Positions 1 through 8,511 of a stretch of DNA of 64,000 bases are shown one piece after another. How positions within the stretch are numbered: position 1 is the first letter of the stretch; each line of letters opens with the position of its first letter. Made by a program: the position numbers and the translations under genes. The stretch is taken from positions 7,007,501 to 7,071,500 of the forward strand of contig NZ_AP021879.1 in assembly GCF_009689005.1 (NCBI RefSeq). Reading direction: 5' to 3'. A model generated the notes under the pieces. That model saw only the letters and a program-made list of their open reading frames with translations. It did no database searches and was not told the origin of the DNA. The DNA is from Desulfosarcina ovata subsp. ovata. Lineage in GTDB: Bacteria > Desulfobacterota > Desulfobacteria > Desulfobacterales > Desulfosarcinaceae.

Positions 1-354
1 CAGTGTTTTGACGTCCACCGGTTGGCCCTCTTTCAACATCGCGTCACGTGTGTCTTGGAGGATTTTCACTTTTTTTTGTACCAGCTGCGGTAATTTAACC
101 ATTGGTTCACGTCGAATTTGATCGATCATCGCGCCCTTGACCCGATAGGCGGCGAAAACGAGCCAAGGTACTTTTCGATCAGGATTGAAAGAACGCTTCG
201 CCTCCAATAGGCCGATGATTCCGTAATGATAGAGATCGTCCCGGGAAAGGGATCCGCTTTTTCCTGCCGGGCAGAAGGTCATGTAAACCTCCTTGGCGAT
301 TTTCCGCACAAGCCTGCTTTCCCTGTCCGAGATTATTGTTTCAACTGTACCCAT
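1..354 (-). CDS. FliA-like sigma-70 family factor, N-terminal part (runs off the left edge)
   Basis: The 118 visible codons begin at the ATG at 354 and stay open to the window edge. Residues 45-58 read GIIGLLEAKRSFNP and 67-81 read FAAYRVKGAMIDQIR. This is the pattern of sigma region 2 (core binding and -10 recognition) in the FliA/WhiG group of alternative sigma factors. The rest of region 2 appears to lead into region 3 at the edge; region 4 is outside the window. The gene lies downstream of the DUF4384 lipoprotein on the same strand, with a 155-bp gap holding a hairpin, so it may be transcribed separately. It could control motility or envelope genes, which would suit the neighbouring envelope block. 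That is inference. Family is fairly sure, subgroup less so. Confidence 0.78.
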   Translation of the reverse strand, partial: MGTVETIISDRESRLVRKIAKEVYMTFCPAGKSGSLSRDDLYHYGIIGLLEAKRSFNPDRKVPWLVFAAYRVKGAMIDQIRREPMVKLPQLVQKKVKILQDTRDAMLKEGQPVDVKTL

Positions 355-478
355 CGAGCCTTTCCTTTTTAATCCTATATCGAAGCTCTTTTTTTGTTTT
401 CAACGTCACGGGCATTCTTTATTTGCCAGTTTACCCTTTTTCAAATTGGGTGCTGATATCAGATGGCATAATCGTAGG

Positions 479-501
479 TTGGGTTGAGGTACGAAACCCA
501 A
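479..501. repeat. Inverted repeat between lipoprotein gene and sigma gene
   Basis: Arms ttgggtt (479-485) and aacccaa (495-501) enclose a 9-nt loop. It sits just past the stop codon of the minus-strand lipoprotein gene. No T-run follows, so a role as an intrinsic terminator is uncertain. Similar 'gttgggttt' hairpins occur as dispersed repeats in many bacteria. Confidence 0.4.
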
Positions 502-509
502 CAAATCGA

Positions 510-1985
510 CTAGGGTCCGGTCATTACCTCGACTTGCGCTTCACCGTAGCCCCCGCCGCCGGCATTCCCCTGGGAACGTATGTTTTTCATGAGCCCTTCC
601 GCCGTTGACCACGCTCCGGAGAGGTAATCTGGAATGTTCAAGGGGTGCTCGCTGGCAACCGCCCAGATCGTCTCTTTCCCGTAGGGCGGTTTCTTCACAA
701 CGATGGGATTGGAACAGCCGTCCTCCGGAATCAGGATGGGCCGGTTGGGCATGAGGGCGGAGCCACATTCGCGGTCCCGTTTCAGCCGGCCCTGCCGATC
801 CACAGGGTAGAGCAGGACCGCATTTCCATCCGGATCGAGATCGAAAAGGTAGACATAGCCCGCTCGATTCAACCGAAGGATAAAGCGGACCTTTTCGCCT
901 TTGCGGTAATAGGGGCGGCTTTCTCCTTTTGTGGTCGTCAATTCCACTTGTAACCCGGACGTTACCGTGTCGCTTGGAATAACGGGCGCGGATTCTCGGG
1001 CGGGGCTGAGCACATTGCCGGGGAAAATGGTCTTGGGAATTTCGGCATTGGCTGCGGTTATCTGCCGGCCCTGCCGGTCGGTAACGCGAATATGAAACTC
1101 TAATGATCTGGGATTGAAATAGAGCTTTCCCTTGAGCTCTGCATCGGCATTTAATAGGTCGGCGGTCAAGCTTGTCTTTTCGTCGCCATTCTTCTTGTCA
1201 GATCGATCTTCTTGAAAACCCCGCGACCGCAATTCCATATCCGGTACGCCGCGCAAAGCGGTTTGTTGATCCAAAGGTTCGAACATATCGCTTTTGGAGA
1301 GTTCGGGCCTCAGCCACTCGGCACAATAAACGCCAAGATCTCTGTAATCTCTCTTGTCGCCCCCTACCGTGAAATCACGTATGTGCAGGGTCCTTCGAGA
1401 CGTTATCCCTTTTTCCAGTTCACGCACCAAATAACGGGACCAGTCTTCCAGGTCCGGCGTTAATGCCGCAGGATCGATATCCGACAGGAGCACTTTCCCC
1501 GAGGTTGACGCCACGGTTTCAGGACCATGATCGGTCAGATTCATCACCCTGAGGTTCAAGTTCAGGTCCCTGCCAAATTTCTGCCAGGTGCCCTGAAGAA
1601 TCAGAGCATCGTCTTCGTCAGCGCCGGGGAGAAGTACCCGAACCCCTTGATCGCTCATATAGGTCACCAATCGTTCCCGCAGTTGAACGGAAAACCTTAG
1701 GGTGGGGCCATTCTGGGCGTCATACAAGTAGTGCGGGTCAATCAGGATCGCCTTTCCGGCGAGATCTCCTTGGCGGACCAACTCTTTGGTCAGTTTGGCG
1801 ATTACCCGTTCCAGATGCTTGCTTTCTCCGGTCCATGCGGTTTCCTGTGAATCGGACCGTGGTGGCGTATAAGGTGTTGAGCATCCATGAAAAATAAATA
1901 GGCACACGAGGATGGGAAAAACGATGGCGTCCAAGGGATAGTTTGGAAGGTCTGACCTGCGCAAAAAGAACCGATAGAAATTCAT
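510..1985 (-). CDS. DUF4384 lipoprotein with FlgO-like N-terminal half
   Basis: 491 residues. The N-terminus has a hydrophobic stretch ending in a lipobox, IFHGC, with Cys35 as the likely lipidated residue, so the protein should be anchored to the outer membrane from the periplasm. Residues about 55-190 resemble FlgO/CsgG-type periplasmic domains (LTKELVRQGDLAGKAILID, then an assembly with VRVLLPGADEDDALILQG). The C-terminal part, about 350-460, has the DUF4384 signature: YRKGEKVRFILRLNRAGYVY followed by DLDPDGNAVLLYP. DUF4384 is a beta domain found in secreted and lipid-anchored proteins, often with CsgG-like or protease domains; its function is unknown. The gene is divergent from the envelope gene block starting at 2384 and may belong to it. 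Lipoprotein status and DUF4384 are firm; role unknown. Confidence 0.82.
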   Translation of the reverse strand: MNFYRFFLRRSDLPNYPLDAIVFPILVCLFIFHGCSTPYTPPRSDSQETAWTGESKHLERVIAKLTKELVRQGDLAGKAILIDPHYLYDAQNGPTLRFSVQLRERLVTYMSDQGVRVLLPGADEDDALILQGTWQKFGRDLNLNLRVMNLTDHGPETVASTSGKVLLSDIDPAALTPDLEDWSRYLVRELEKGITSRRTLHIRDFTVGGDKRDYRDLGVYCAEWLRPELSKSDMFEPLDQQTALRGVPDMELRSRGFQEDRSDKKNGDEKTSLTADLLNADAELKGKLYFNPRSLEFHIRVTDRQGRQITAANAEIPKTIFPGNVLSPARESAPVIPSDTVTSGLQVELTTTKGESRPYYRKGEKVRFILRLNRAGYVYLFDLDPDGNAVLLYPVDRQGRLKRDRECGSALMPNRPILIPEDGCSNPIVVKKPPYGKETIWAVASEHPLNIPDYLSGAWSTAEGLMKNIRSQGNAGGGGYGEAQVEVMTGP

Positions 1986-2383
1986 CCCTGTTACTCCTTT
2001 TGAGTTGTCTCACACGCAATCACTCTCTGACGATGTATGCGTTTCAAGCGTACTTCTATTTTTGATAGTGGCATACTTTGGAACTCGAATGGAAACTGAA
2101 AATTACAAGATCCACAATGAAAAGTCAAACAGGATGACGGGATACGAGCGGTATCAGGGGTGTGTAAATATAAGATATATTATCGATGTGTTATGAATTT
2201 TTTTTATCGTTTGGCAGTCAATTGAAACACGCACCCAATCAGTCCGTGAGTGGAAAATATAAAAAAAAGTTGAAAATGATAGTCTCGCTTCGATTACCGT
2301 AAATGAGAGCATCCTTGCAAGGATTCATGACGTTCTGAAAAAAGCGATCTGTTAACCGAATTGAAACAATAGAGAGGAATCCG
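1986..2383. other. Divergent intergenic region, AT-rich, no gene seen
   Basis: This 398-bp stretch separates the minus-strand lipoprotein gene from the plus-strand envelope block, so promoters for both should lie here. I could not pick a convincing -35/-10 pair by eye. A ribosome site (gaggaa) lies just before the ATG at 2384. The short reading frames inside have no ribosome site and no family resemblance. Confidence 0.5.
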
Positions 2384-2905
2384 ATGGCTTCGATTGGAAG
2401 ACAAAAATATCCGATACTAATTGCTTTCATGGCTTGGATAGGGTTCATGAACGGCTGCGCGGTATCACAACCCACAAAGATTGTTAGGCAAACGCCAACC
2501 TGCCATGAGGCCGTATCCTCTGGTTTGATAGGATTGACCGATGAGGAAGTAAACGATCTGTTGGACCATGCCCGGTCTGACGGAAACATAAGCGCTTGCT
2601 GGGTGCCGTTGTTCACGGCGTGCCTTGAGCAGGATAGGCCAATCTCGCGGGATCATCTGATCTTCGCGGTAAAAACATTTAACAAAAAGATCGAAAGGGA
2701 GCGGTTTCACAGGGCTATTTGTCGCTATTTTATCGGTATTAGCGATGACGCTGCGGTTTACCGATCTGAGGATCGGCAGCTTCTAAAAGCCTATTGCAGC
2801 TATTTGATCCAATCGGCCGAAAACAGCCAGGACATCAAACTAAGAGACATAAAGCTTATTTGCAGGAACCTGGACCGTGATCTCTACAGCCGTTTTTTTG
2901 AATGA
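2384..2905 (+). CDS. Small lipoprotein of unknown function
   Basis: 173 residues. The N-terminus is a lipoprotein signal ending in GFMNGC (Cys25), preceded by a hydrophobic helix. The mature part is helical and has several Cys (in CHEAV, SACWVP, TACLEQ, AICRYF, AYCSYL and LICRNL), which could pair in the periplasm. I do not recognise the family. It opens the plus-strand envelope block, and its end lies 67 bp before the start chosen for the next gene. A gaggaa ribosome site precedes the ATG. Function unknown. Confidence 0.7.
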   Translation: MASIGRQKYPILIAFMAWIGFMNGCAVSQPTKIVRQTPTCHEAVSSGLIGLTDEEVNDLLDHARSDGNISACWVPLFTACLEQDRPISRDHLIFAVKTFNKKIERERFHRAICRYFIGISDDAAVYRSEDRQLLKAYCSYLIQSAENSQDIKLRDIKLICRNLDRDLYSRFFE

Positions 2906-2972
2906 GTGTTTTCATGTGAAAAAAAATATAACAAGACATCCTTATAATAAGGGAACCCACAAGGGGGAGAAT

Positions 2973-4040
2973 ATGATGGGAATGGTCCATGGACGTCGTC
3001 GATTGAATGTGATTTTGTGTCTATTGAGTCTGATCCCGGTGGCACCAATGTCGACATACGCCGCTTATACAAGGACAGGCGCCGGTTCTGATAGGGCTGT
3101 CGAGATTGCCATGCAAGCAAAAGACCGGGTAGAGCGCAACGGAAAGCTTCTCAAGGAAAGTTCTCACGATCTGTTCAAGGACTTTGCGGAGCGGACCGTT
3201 GCCCTACAGAATCTGATCGATACTCGGCAAGATCTGGAACGGGCCGGTTTTCTGAATAGAGATGATCCCGATGGCCAGGCACGCAGGGCGCACATCAACG
3301 GCAAAATTCTCGTCGAAGTCGGCGCACTCAAAACAATTTGCGACCAACACCTCGATAAGCTCCTGGCCTCCCTGGAGCGTTTCGACGAAACCGTTGCATC
3401 CTCTATTATCGATGCACAGGCAACCCGCTCCATTAACAGCAATTATGAATTGAACCTTGATCAATATTTGAAGCATGAGAAGACGCGCTTCGAGCAAGCA
3501 TCCCGGGATGCGGAGGCCTCTTTGAGGGAATATGAAGAGGCGACGAACGACCGGCAAAAAAAACGCTATCGTGAACGGTATAATCGAGCCAAAAAACGCC
3601 TGATTCAAATCGAACAGCGCAGAAGATTGTACCAGGCCCGTCTTCAGGGTGCTGATATGAACCAGAAAATTACTGCCTTGATTCGGGAAAAGATCAGGGA
3701 GGAGGGGCACGATATTCCCACTCGATTCAGGCAGGTGATGGCGGATCTTTACAACACCTTTTCTAAAATTACGCCCATTGCAGAGGTGGGCGGAACGGAT
3801 TCCCCTGAGATATTGGCCAATCTCGGGTTTTCCAACATGACTGAAATCCGGAGCACCCTGGTTTTGGTTGACGGTGCCATCGGGAAACTTGGCGGAGTTT
3901 TGGACGACATGGTCAACGATGTCATTTCGGGCCTCGACGAAATCACTGTCGTCTCGGGCAACGGTATTTCCACCGAAGCGATCAGCGTGGAGGAGGAAAT
4001 GGAGTTTCTGCGGCAACAGCGGGAAACTTGGGAAGGCTAA
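2973..4040 (+). CDS. Secreted alpha-helical/coiled-coil protein of unknown function
   Basis: I chose the ATG at 2973 because a strong ribosome site, gggggaga, stands just before it and a signal peptide follows at once (VILCLLSLIPVAPMSTYA, cleavage about residue 30). An upstream ATG at 2877 overlaps the previous gene and lacks both. The mature protein of about 325 residues is highly charged and helical, with likely coiled coil around residues 155-260 (many E/K/R/Q, including RDAEASLREYEEATNDRQKK). It has no Cys-based motif or enzyme signature. The next gene begins 17 bp downstream, so the two are probably in one operon. A structural or scaffolding role in the periplasm fits, but this is inference. 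Confidence 0.75.
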   Translation: MMGMVHGRRRLNVILCLLSLIPVAPMSTYAAYTRTGAGSDRAVEIAMQAKDRVERNGKLLKESSHDLFKDFAERTVALQNLIDTRQDLERAGFLNRDDPDGQARRAHINGKILVEVGALKTICDQHLDKLLASLERFDETVASSIIDAQATRSINSNYELNLDQYLKHEKTRFEQASRDAEASLREYEEATNDRQKKRYRERYNRAKKRLIQIEQRRRLYQARLQGADMNQKITALIREKIREEGHDIPTRFRQVMADLYNTFSKITPIAEVGGTDSPEILANLGFSNMTEIRSTLVLVDGAIGKLGGVLDDMVNDVISGLDEITVVSGNGISTEAISVEEEMEFLRQQRETWEG

Positions 4041-4057
4041 AAAGGAGCGGTAAAGCG

Positions 4058-4774
4058 ATGAAAAGAAAAATTGAAGAAATGTTGCTCGCGATTGTTTTGA
4101 TCACCTTTTCAATTCTTTCGGCGGGAACTGCGGTACAGGCCCAGTCCCTGTACGAAGAGTATACCATAGCAACAAAAGAGAATCTTGAAAAAGAATCGCG
4201 GGAGATGGGACGGGAACTGACTCGTCTCTTCAATCATAAAGATATCAATGTCCGGCAGCAGGATATCGATGCTTCCGAGTATGTTTCCAATTTAAAAAAA
4301 ATGATCATCTATGCGTCCAAGCTTTCCACGTACAGCGAATATGATCAGGATCTGAGTTTCGCAAGGGACAAAGAGGTGTTCAAGGGGTTGCCCGAAACGA
4401 GAGAGGAAACTTCCGCAGGGGAAGGCCAAAAGGAACGCAAAGTCTTTATAGGAAAAAAATATAAACGCATGAAGCAAAATGCGGAGGACGAAATCGCAAC
4501 CTACGTCGACCTTATGGTGCTTTCCCTCGATACCTGCGAAATCCTGTCGCAAAATGATTTTAGCGGTTTTCTGGAAAGGGAAAGCACACGAAACCGGATA
4601 AACGGGCTGATGACCGGGAAAAACTATCAGGCATATGAGGCCAAAAAGGCCCGTTTCACCCAAGGTTGGCCGGATCTGGCCGAACGCCTTGCCGTCCAAT
4701 TGGCGCTATGGCAATCCGCTCCATCGTCCCCGAATGATCCTATTCTTGACCCTGAAATTGTGGGAGCCCTTTAA
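4058..4774 (+). CDS. Secreted helical protein of unknown function
   Basis: 238 residues from the ATG at 4058, which follows an aaggag site at 4042-4047. An in-frame ATG at 4028 lies inside the previous gene and has no ribosome site. The N-terminus is a signal peptide (LLAIVLITFSILSAGTAVQA, cut near residue 27). The mature part is charged and mostly helical, and I see no known domain. It is tightly packed between the coiled-coil gene (17 bp upstream) and the linker protein gene, whose ATG comes 1 bp after this stop, so translation is probably coupled. Confidence 0.72.
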   Translation: MKRKIEEMLLAIVLITFSILSAGTAVQAQSLYEEYTIATKENLEKESREMGRELTRLFNHKDINVRQQDIDASEYVSNLKKMIIYASKLSTYSEYDQDLSFARDKEVFKGLPETREETSAGEGQKERKVFIGKKYKRMKQNAEDEIATYVDLMVLSLDTCEILSQNDFSGFLERESTRNRINGLMTGKNYQAYEAKKARFTQGWPDLAERLAVQLALWQSAPSSPNDPILDPEIVGAL

Positions 4775-4775
4775 G

Positions 4776-6035
4776 ATGAACGGATTGCTCATAAATAACA
4801 ATGGAGGTCTTAAAACAGGACGGGTCGCCATATTGGTCTTCGCTGCCGTTATCATCCTGGCAGGGATGTTATTTCAACTGGGCAAGCCGCTTAAACAGGC
4901 CGCGGTGGTCGTAACTCACGTCTTTGAGCCTGAAGAAGCACCGCAGGAGAGGGTGCCGCCGCCGGCGGAAACGCGTCAAACGGATCAACGGGTCTCCCCG
5001 TTGCCGGAGGCGGTTTCCGGGCCCTCGCCCATGGTGGAGGCCGAAGAAAGCGGGATGCCGCAACATGACAATCCAGAGTCGAAGACCAGCGCCGCAATCA
5101 TAAATGAAGCTTTGCCGGAAAAATCACATGAAACCGGATCGGATCAACCGGTGCCGCCATCCGTTTTGCAAAAAGAAACCGATTTGAACGGTTCGACAAA
5201 GACATCCTCCGCATTGGCTGCAGGCCCACCGGATGCTGTTCCGGAGGTGGCCGAAACCCATTCGGTGCAGGGCGCGCAAGTCAAAGACTCCGGATTTCCA
5301 TCCGTCCGCTCAGAACCGTCGGATGGGCGCTTTGCCCAACCGCCGGCGGCCAGCGATAACGGAAATGGGGATATCTCCGCCGGATTGAAAGATCGGTTTC
5401 TTAAAAACAGAAAATCGACGCCAGATTCCGAAAGAAGTGCCCTCGTCGTAGATTCCGATCGATATGTAAACCTGTTTCGGTCATGGCGGAAGGCGGGGGG
5501 CATCGATGAGAAGGGTGAACAAAAAATTCCCTTACGCGTGGAGAACCTTCGCAATACGTATCACCTGTTTCAGATGAAACCGGTCGCCGTTGTGGGCAAT
5601 CAGACGTTTGTCGATCTTTCAGATGGTTCCAGAATTCCTGAAGGGGCACTGGCAGCCTATTCCGGGACCGTTTTTCTGGTAGACCGCCCCTGGTCCAAAT
5701 GGGGCGAAATCTTGAAAGAATCAGGAATCCGGCAGAGTGAAGCAGTTGAAGTCCGCTATTACATGCATGGGTTTATCAAAAGGGCGATATACACCCGTGC
5801 AAACCAGGCCTTCGAATGGTGCAAGACAAAGGGGCTTATCGCTTCAGAAACGCCGCAGGAGGAGGTTGATGTCCTGGGCCGAGTTTATGTTATCAAACGT
5901 CCTGGCAAAGGGCAATTCGGAGTGTTTGTTCCGGTTTTGATTGATACGGTCGGTAGCAAAACCGTCACCATCGACCCGGAATGCTTTAACGATCAAGCTG
6001 ACGTTCAGGCCTTAGGTGAAGCGGGCGTATTGTAA
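4776..6035 (+). CDS. Single-span inner-membrane protein with long Pro/Glu-rich linker (TonB-like layout)
   Basis: 419 residues from the ATG at 4776; the upstream gene stops at 4774. Residues 16-35 form one transmembrane helix with a short cytoplasmic tail before it. Residues about 50-215 are low-complexity and rich in Pro, Glu, Ser and Ala, as in periplasm-spanning linkers. Residues about 225-419 look like a folded domain (YVNLFRSWRKAGGIDEKG; PWSKWGEILKESGIRQSEA; VYVIKRPGKGQFGVFVPVLI). The architecture matches TonB or TolA: inner-membrane anchor, extended linker, C-terminal periplasmic domain. The ExbB- and ExbD-like genes follow, which supports an energy-transducer role. I see no clear TonB C-terminal signature, so it is not called tonB. 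Confidence 0.68.
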   Translation: MNGLLINNNGGLKTGRVAILVFAAVIILAGMLFQLGKPLKQAAVVVTHVFEPEEAPQERVPPPAETRQTDQRVSPLPEAVSGPSPMVEAEESGMPQHDNPESKTSAAIINEALPEKSHETGSDQPVPPSVLQKETDLNGSTKTSSALAAGPPDAVPEVAETHSVQGAQVKDSGFPSVRSEPSDGRFAQPPAASDNGNGDISAGLKDRFLKNRKSTPDSERSALVVDSDRYVNLFRSWRKAGGIDEKGEQKIPLRVENLRNTYHLFQMKPVAVVGNQTFVDLSDGSRIPEGALAAYSGTVFLVDRPWSKWGEILKESGIRQSEAVEVRYYMHGFIKRAIYTRANQAFEWCKTKGLIASETPQEEVDVLGRVYVIKRPGKGQFGVFVPVLIDTVGSKTVTIDPECFNDQADVQALGEAGVL

Positions 6036-6085
6036 CCGGCTGTTCCCCTGAAGAACCAAATCCAGAACCAAGATTCCAACATCTA

Positions 6086-6230
6086 AGAGCCTGTTTGATA
6101 AATCCGTCTAAGGCCCGCTAACGGCGTTGGAAAGTGTCTCAAAATGCTTACATATTACCTATATGCTCCGCTTTCGAGCCACTTTTCGCCTTGTTATCGG
6201 GCCTGATCCAGACTTCTCAAACAGGCTCTA
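6086..6230 (+). repeat. 145-bp hairpin-forming repeat, copy 1
   Basis: It begins gagcctgtttgataaatc and ends acttctcaaacaggctcta. The ends are inverted repeats of each other (gagcctgttt/aaacaggctc), and the interior also pairs (ggaaagtg...cactttcc-type arms), so the whole unit can fold into a long hairpin. Nearly identical copies, in the same orientation, lie at 8236-8380 and 37100-37245. No protein is encoded. It resembles a MITE or a REP/BIME-type unit. It fills the gap between the linker-protein gene and the exbB-like gene. Confidence 0.85.
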
Positions 6231-6252
6231 AAAAGCAGCAAGGATCAGAAAT

Positions 6253-6951
6253 ATGGCATTCCTTCAGTGGATTCTAAAAAATTTCGGACTCTTTTTCGGC
6301 CCTGTATTTTTAGTCTATTTTTTCCTGATGATTCGAAGACTGATCATTCTCTTTGACATTCTCCGACATGTGCCTGTCCGGATCGGGTTCTCATCTTTAT
6401 TGACCGGGTCAAACGAAGCGTTGTTTTTTCTTGATCCTTTGTTTGCAAGGCTTGCAACGGCAGCCGCCGGGCACGGCAGAAGCGTGGATGCCCTTATAGA
6501 TGTGATCTGGACCGAAGTGGATTGCCACGTGTCCGTTCATTTCACGGCCTTGCACGGGTATGTCAACACCCTGATCCTTATCGGGTTTGCAGGGACGATC
6601 TTTGGTTCCATCGGGGCTTTTAATGAAATGTTCCAGGGCCTGGCCGGCGGGCAGGCGGCCTCAGTCGTTTTTGCAGCTTCTTGGAACAACGGTTTGGCCA
6701 CGGCGTTATACACATCACTGGGTGCCGCCGTGATGGGGGGGCTTACCGTGACACTCCTTTGCTCCCGCTGTCTGACGATCCGCGCCAAACGGCTGGATAT
6801 CCTGGTCGGGCTTAAAATCAGCGAAATCATCGAGGAGAAAAAAACATGCGTCGACGTGGCCGACAAGGGATCAATGTATTTACAGGAACCCAGGATCCGG
6901 GAAAAGATCTTTTTGCCTATCTCTTCCTCATCATCATGGTTTTTTCCATGA
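6253..6951 (+). CDS. MotA/TolQ/ExbB-family proton channel subunit
   Basis: 232 residues. Hydrophobic segments at about 10-28, 105-125 and 145-170 match the three-helix layout of ExbB/TolQ. The paired pore helices are recognisable: LILIGFAGTIFGSIGAF (the ExbB LGLLGTVWG helix) and NNGLATALYTSLGAAVMGGL (the ExbB ATAIGLVAAIPA helix). Members of this family form a pentameric inner-membrane channel that uses proton flow to move an ExbD/TolR dimer and, through it, a TonB/TolA-type arm. A ribosome site (aagga) sits before the ATG. The last 35 codons overlap the next gene in another frame. Family assignment is confident; the partner arm is inferred to be the 4776-6035 product. Confidence 0.82.
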   Translation: MAFLQWILKNFGLFFGPVFLVYFFLMIRRLIILFDILRHVPVRIGFSSLLTGSNEALFFLDPLFARLATAAAGHGRSVDALIDVIWTEVDCHVSVHFTALHGYVNTLILIGFAGTIFGSIGAFNEMFQGLAGGQAASVVFAASWNNGLATALYTSLGAAVMGGLTVTLLCSRCLTIRAKRLDILVGLKISEIIEEKKTCVDVADKGSMYLQEPRIREKIFLPISSSSSWFFP

Positions 6952-7319
6952 TGGTCCTCATGAGTGTGGATGAAGGCCGACAAGGCATGCGCGGACAAAT
7001 CACCCCCCGGAAAGCGGGGCGCTCGTCCCGGTCAACAATCGCATTCGTCTCTCCGGATAGGATCGGTCATCTTACCATGGAGGATGGATCGATCTGGCTC
7101 CGTTTCGGGGCGGATTGGTACAAACCGGAGGCGGATGCCGAACTGCTCGAAAGGAACGGACGGATTTCCGTCGTCACCAATGGGGGGGGCGGTCAAAAAA
7201 GAGTATTGTACCTCGAAGAGGACCGAACAAACAAAGTGTTGCTGGTGGATTACCTGATGGCTTTCCAGGCCTTGAGCCGTCAAGGCATCAATGTTGCTTT
7301 CGTGGAGCGGGTCAAATGA
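6846..7319 (+). CDS. ExbD/TolR-like single-span protein
   Basis: 157 residues with one hydrophobic helix (about 22-39, LFAYLFLIIMVFSMMVLM) right after an Asp (GKDLFAYL). This recalls the ExbD helix with its essential proton-carrying Asp. The rest is a periplasmic domain with beta character (RIGHLTMEDGSIWLRFG; KRVLYLEEDRTNKVLLVDYL), and the last part resembles the ExbD/TolR C-terminal fold in size. The start ATG follows a gaggag site inside the exbB-like gene, so the two genes overlap by 106 nt and are surely cotranslated. Position after the ExbB-like gene is the main support, because sequence similarity to ExbD is weak. Confidence 0.65.
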   Translation: MRRRGRQGINVFTGTQDPGKDLFAYLFLIIMVFSMMVLMSVDEGRQGMRGQITPRKAGRSSRSTIAFVSPDRIGHLTMEDGSIWLRFGADWYKPEADAELLERNGRISVVTNGGGGQKRVLYLEEDRTNKVLLVDYLMAFQALSRQGINVAFVERVK

Positions 7320-8095
7320 AAAAAAACGATCTTCCGATGATAAAAAATGGAATTTATACCACATGCATCCTTTTTATAATGCTCCTGGGGGTCGGCAAGC
7401 TTGCACGAGCAAGTGATCCATGGAAAACACTTCAGGAGAGGTTTGATAAAGCCCCCCCTGTTGTCGAGCAAAAGGCCGGTGTGAAGCGCCAGGATCCATG
7501 GGCAAGGCTTCGCAAAATCTACCTGCCATTTTCTATAGAACAAGAGACGGCAGCACTCCGGGGCAGCAAGGATGCCCGGCGAATTTCGCTTTATCTCACC
7601 AAAACGCTTGAGCGCTATGGGAATCTGATTGAAGAGACGTCAAAACGGTTTGAAATTCCGGAGGAAATCATTGGGGCCGTCATCATGGTCGAATCCGGGG
7701 GAAATCCTGAAGCAGAAGCCGGCACCAGTTCGGCCAAGGGGCTCATGCAGACCATTTCAGGCACTTTTCTGGCGGCTCGCCAAGGGCTTATGGCGCAAGG
7801 TATTCATGTAGAGAACGACCCTTTCAATCCTCGCTCCTCAATTTTTACCGGAAGCTGGTACCTCGATAAAATGTACCGGCAAGCCTCCGTCGATAAGCGA
7901 AAGGATATTGGCGAGCGTCATTACATCGCCTCCTGGCGTTACCCTTTGGAGTACTATTATGCAGGTTCGGCATACGGGAAGAAAAAGGATGATCTGGTCA
8001 TTGTCTATGCCGGGGGGCGTGAAATGGTGATCAATAAATCCGCCTATTCCAAAAAAGTCCTCAACTGGGCTCGCCTCATTCGCAGGGCGGGATGA
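7316..8095 (+). CDS. Secreted lytic transglycosylase (SLT domain)
   Basis: 259 residues. The ATG at 7316 overlaps the stop of the ExbD-like gene in an ATGA arrangement. A signal peptide covers residues 1-32 (cut after LARA). The SLT/lysozyme-like domain runs from about 105: the catalytic Glu is Glu126 in VIMVESGGNPEAEAG, followed by the family motif SAKGLMQ (139-145). These enzymes cleave the peptidoglycan glycan between MurNAc and GlcNAc, forming 1,6-anhydro ends, and many trans-envelope machines carry one to make a hole in the wall. Its place directly behind exbB/exbD-like genes suggests that job here. The enzyme family is sure; the partner system is inferred. Confidence 0.88.
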   Translation: MKKNDLPMIKNGIYTTCILFIMLLGVGKLARASDPWKTLQERFDKAPPVVEQKAGVKRQDPWARLRKIYLPFSIEQETAALRGSKDARRISLYLTKTLERYGNLIEETSKRFEIPEEIIGAVIMVESGGNPEAEAGTSSAKGLMQTISGTFLAARQGLMAQGIHVENDPFNPRSSIFTGSWYLDKMYRQASVDKRKDIGERHYIASWRYPLEYYYAGSAYGKKKDDLVIVYAGGREMVINKSAYSKKVLNWARLIRRAG

Positions 8096-8511
8096 AATTG
8101 ACATCTTTAAATGTTTTGCGGGTAGGACTCTGTCGGTTTCCATAAAATATTTGACATATAGCAAAGAATCAAGAATATTTCATTGTTTCTATTTCCATTG
8201 ATTAAAATAATCGCACCATTCCAGAGAAATGTGTAAGAGCCTGTTTGATAAATCCGTCTAAGGCCCGCTAACGGCGTTGGAAAGTGTCTCAAAATGCTCA
8301 CATATTACGTATATGCTCCGCTTTCGAGCCACTTTCCGCCTTGTTATCGAGCCTGATCCAGACTTCGCAAACAGGCTCTAAGGCATGAACATCCTGTTCT
8401 GCATCAGCATTTTACTATGGTTCGCATAGATAAAATTTTAATTCGGTTATTTCAACACCCATGGCTTTCGACGAGTGAAACAGGATGCCGTGCATCTAAA
8501 AGGAGCACTTC
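8096..8511. other. Intergenic region with repeat copy 2, no gene
   Basis: The 416 bp after the transglycosylase gene hold AT-rich sequence, the second copy of the 145-bp repeat (8236-8380), and an aaggag ribosome site before the ATG at 8512. No reading frame here has a ribosome site or a recognisable product. The repeat may end the exbB-exbD-transglycosylase transcript. Confidence 0.55.
8236..8380 (+). repeat. 145-bp hairpin-forming repeat, copy 2
   Basis: It differs from the copy at 6086-6230 at only a few positions and lies in the same orientation, 2.0 kb downstream. The two copies bracket exactly the exbB-like, exbD-like and transglycosylase genes. Confidence 0.85.

Noticed and set aside
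6253..7319. Zorya-type phage defence (MotA-like gene)
   Set aside because: No ZorB with OmpA domain and no helicase or nuclease genes follow; a transglycosylase follows instead.
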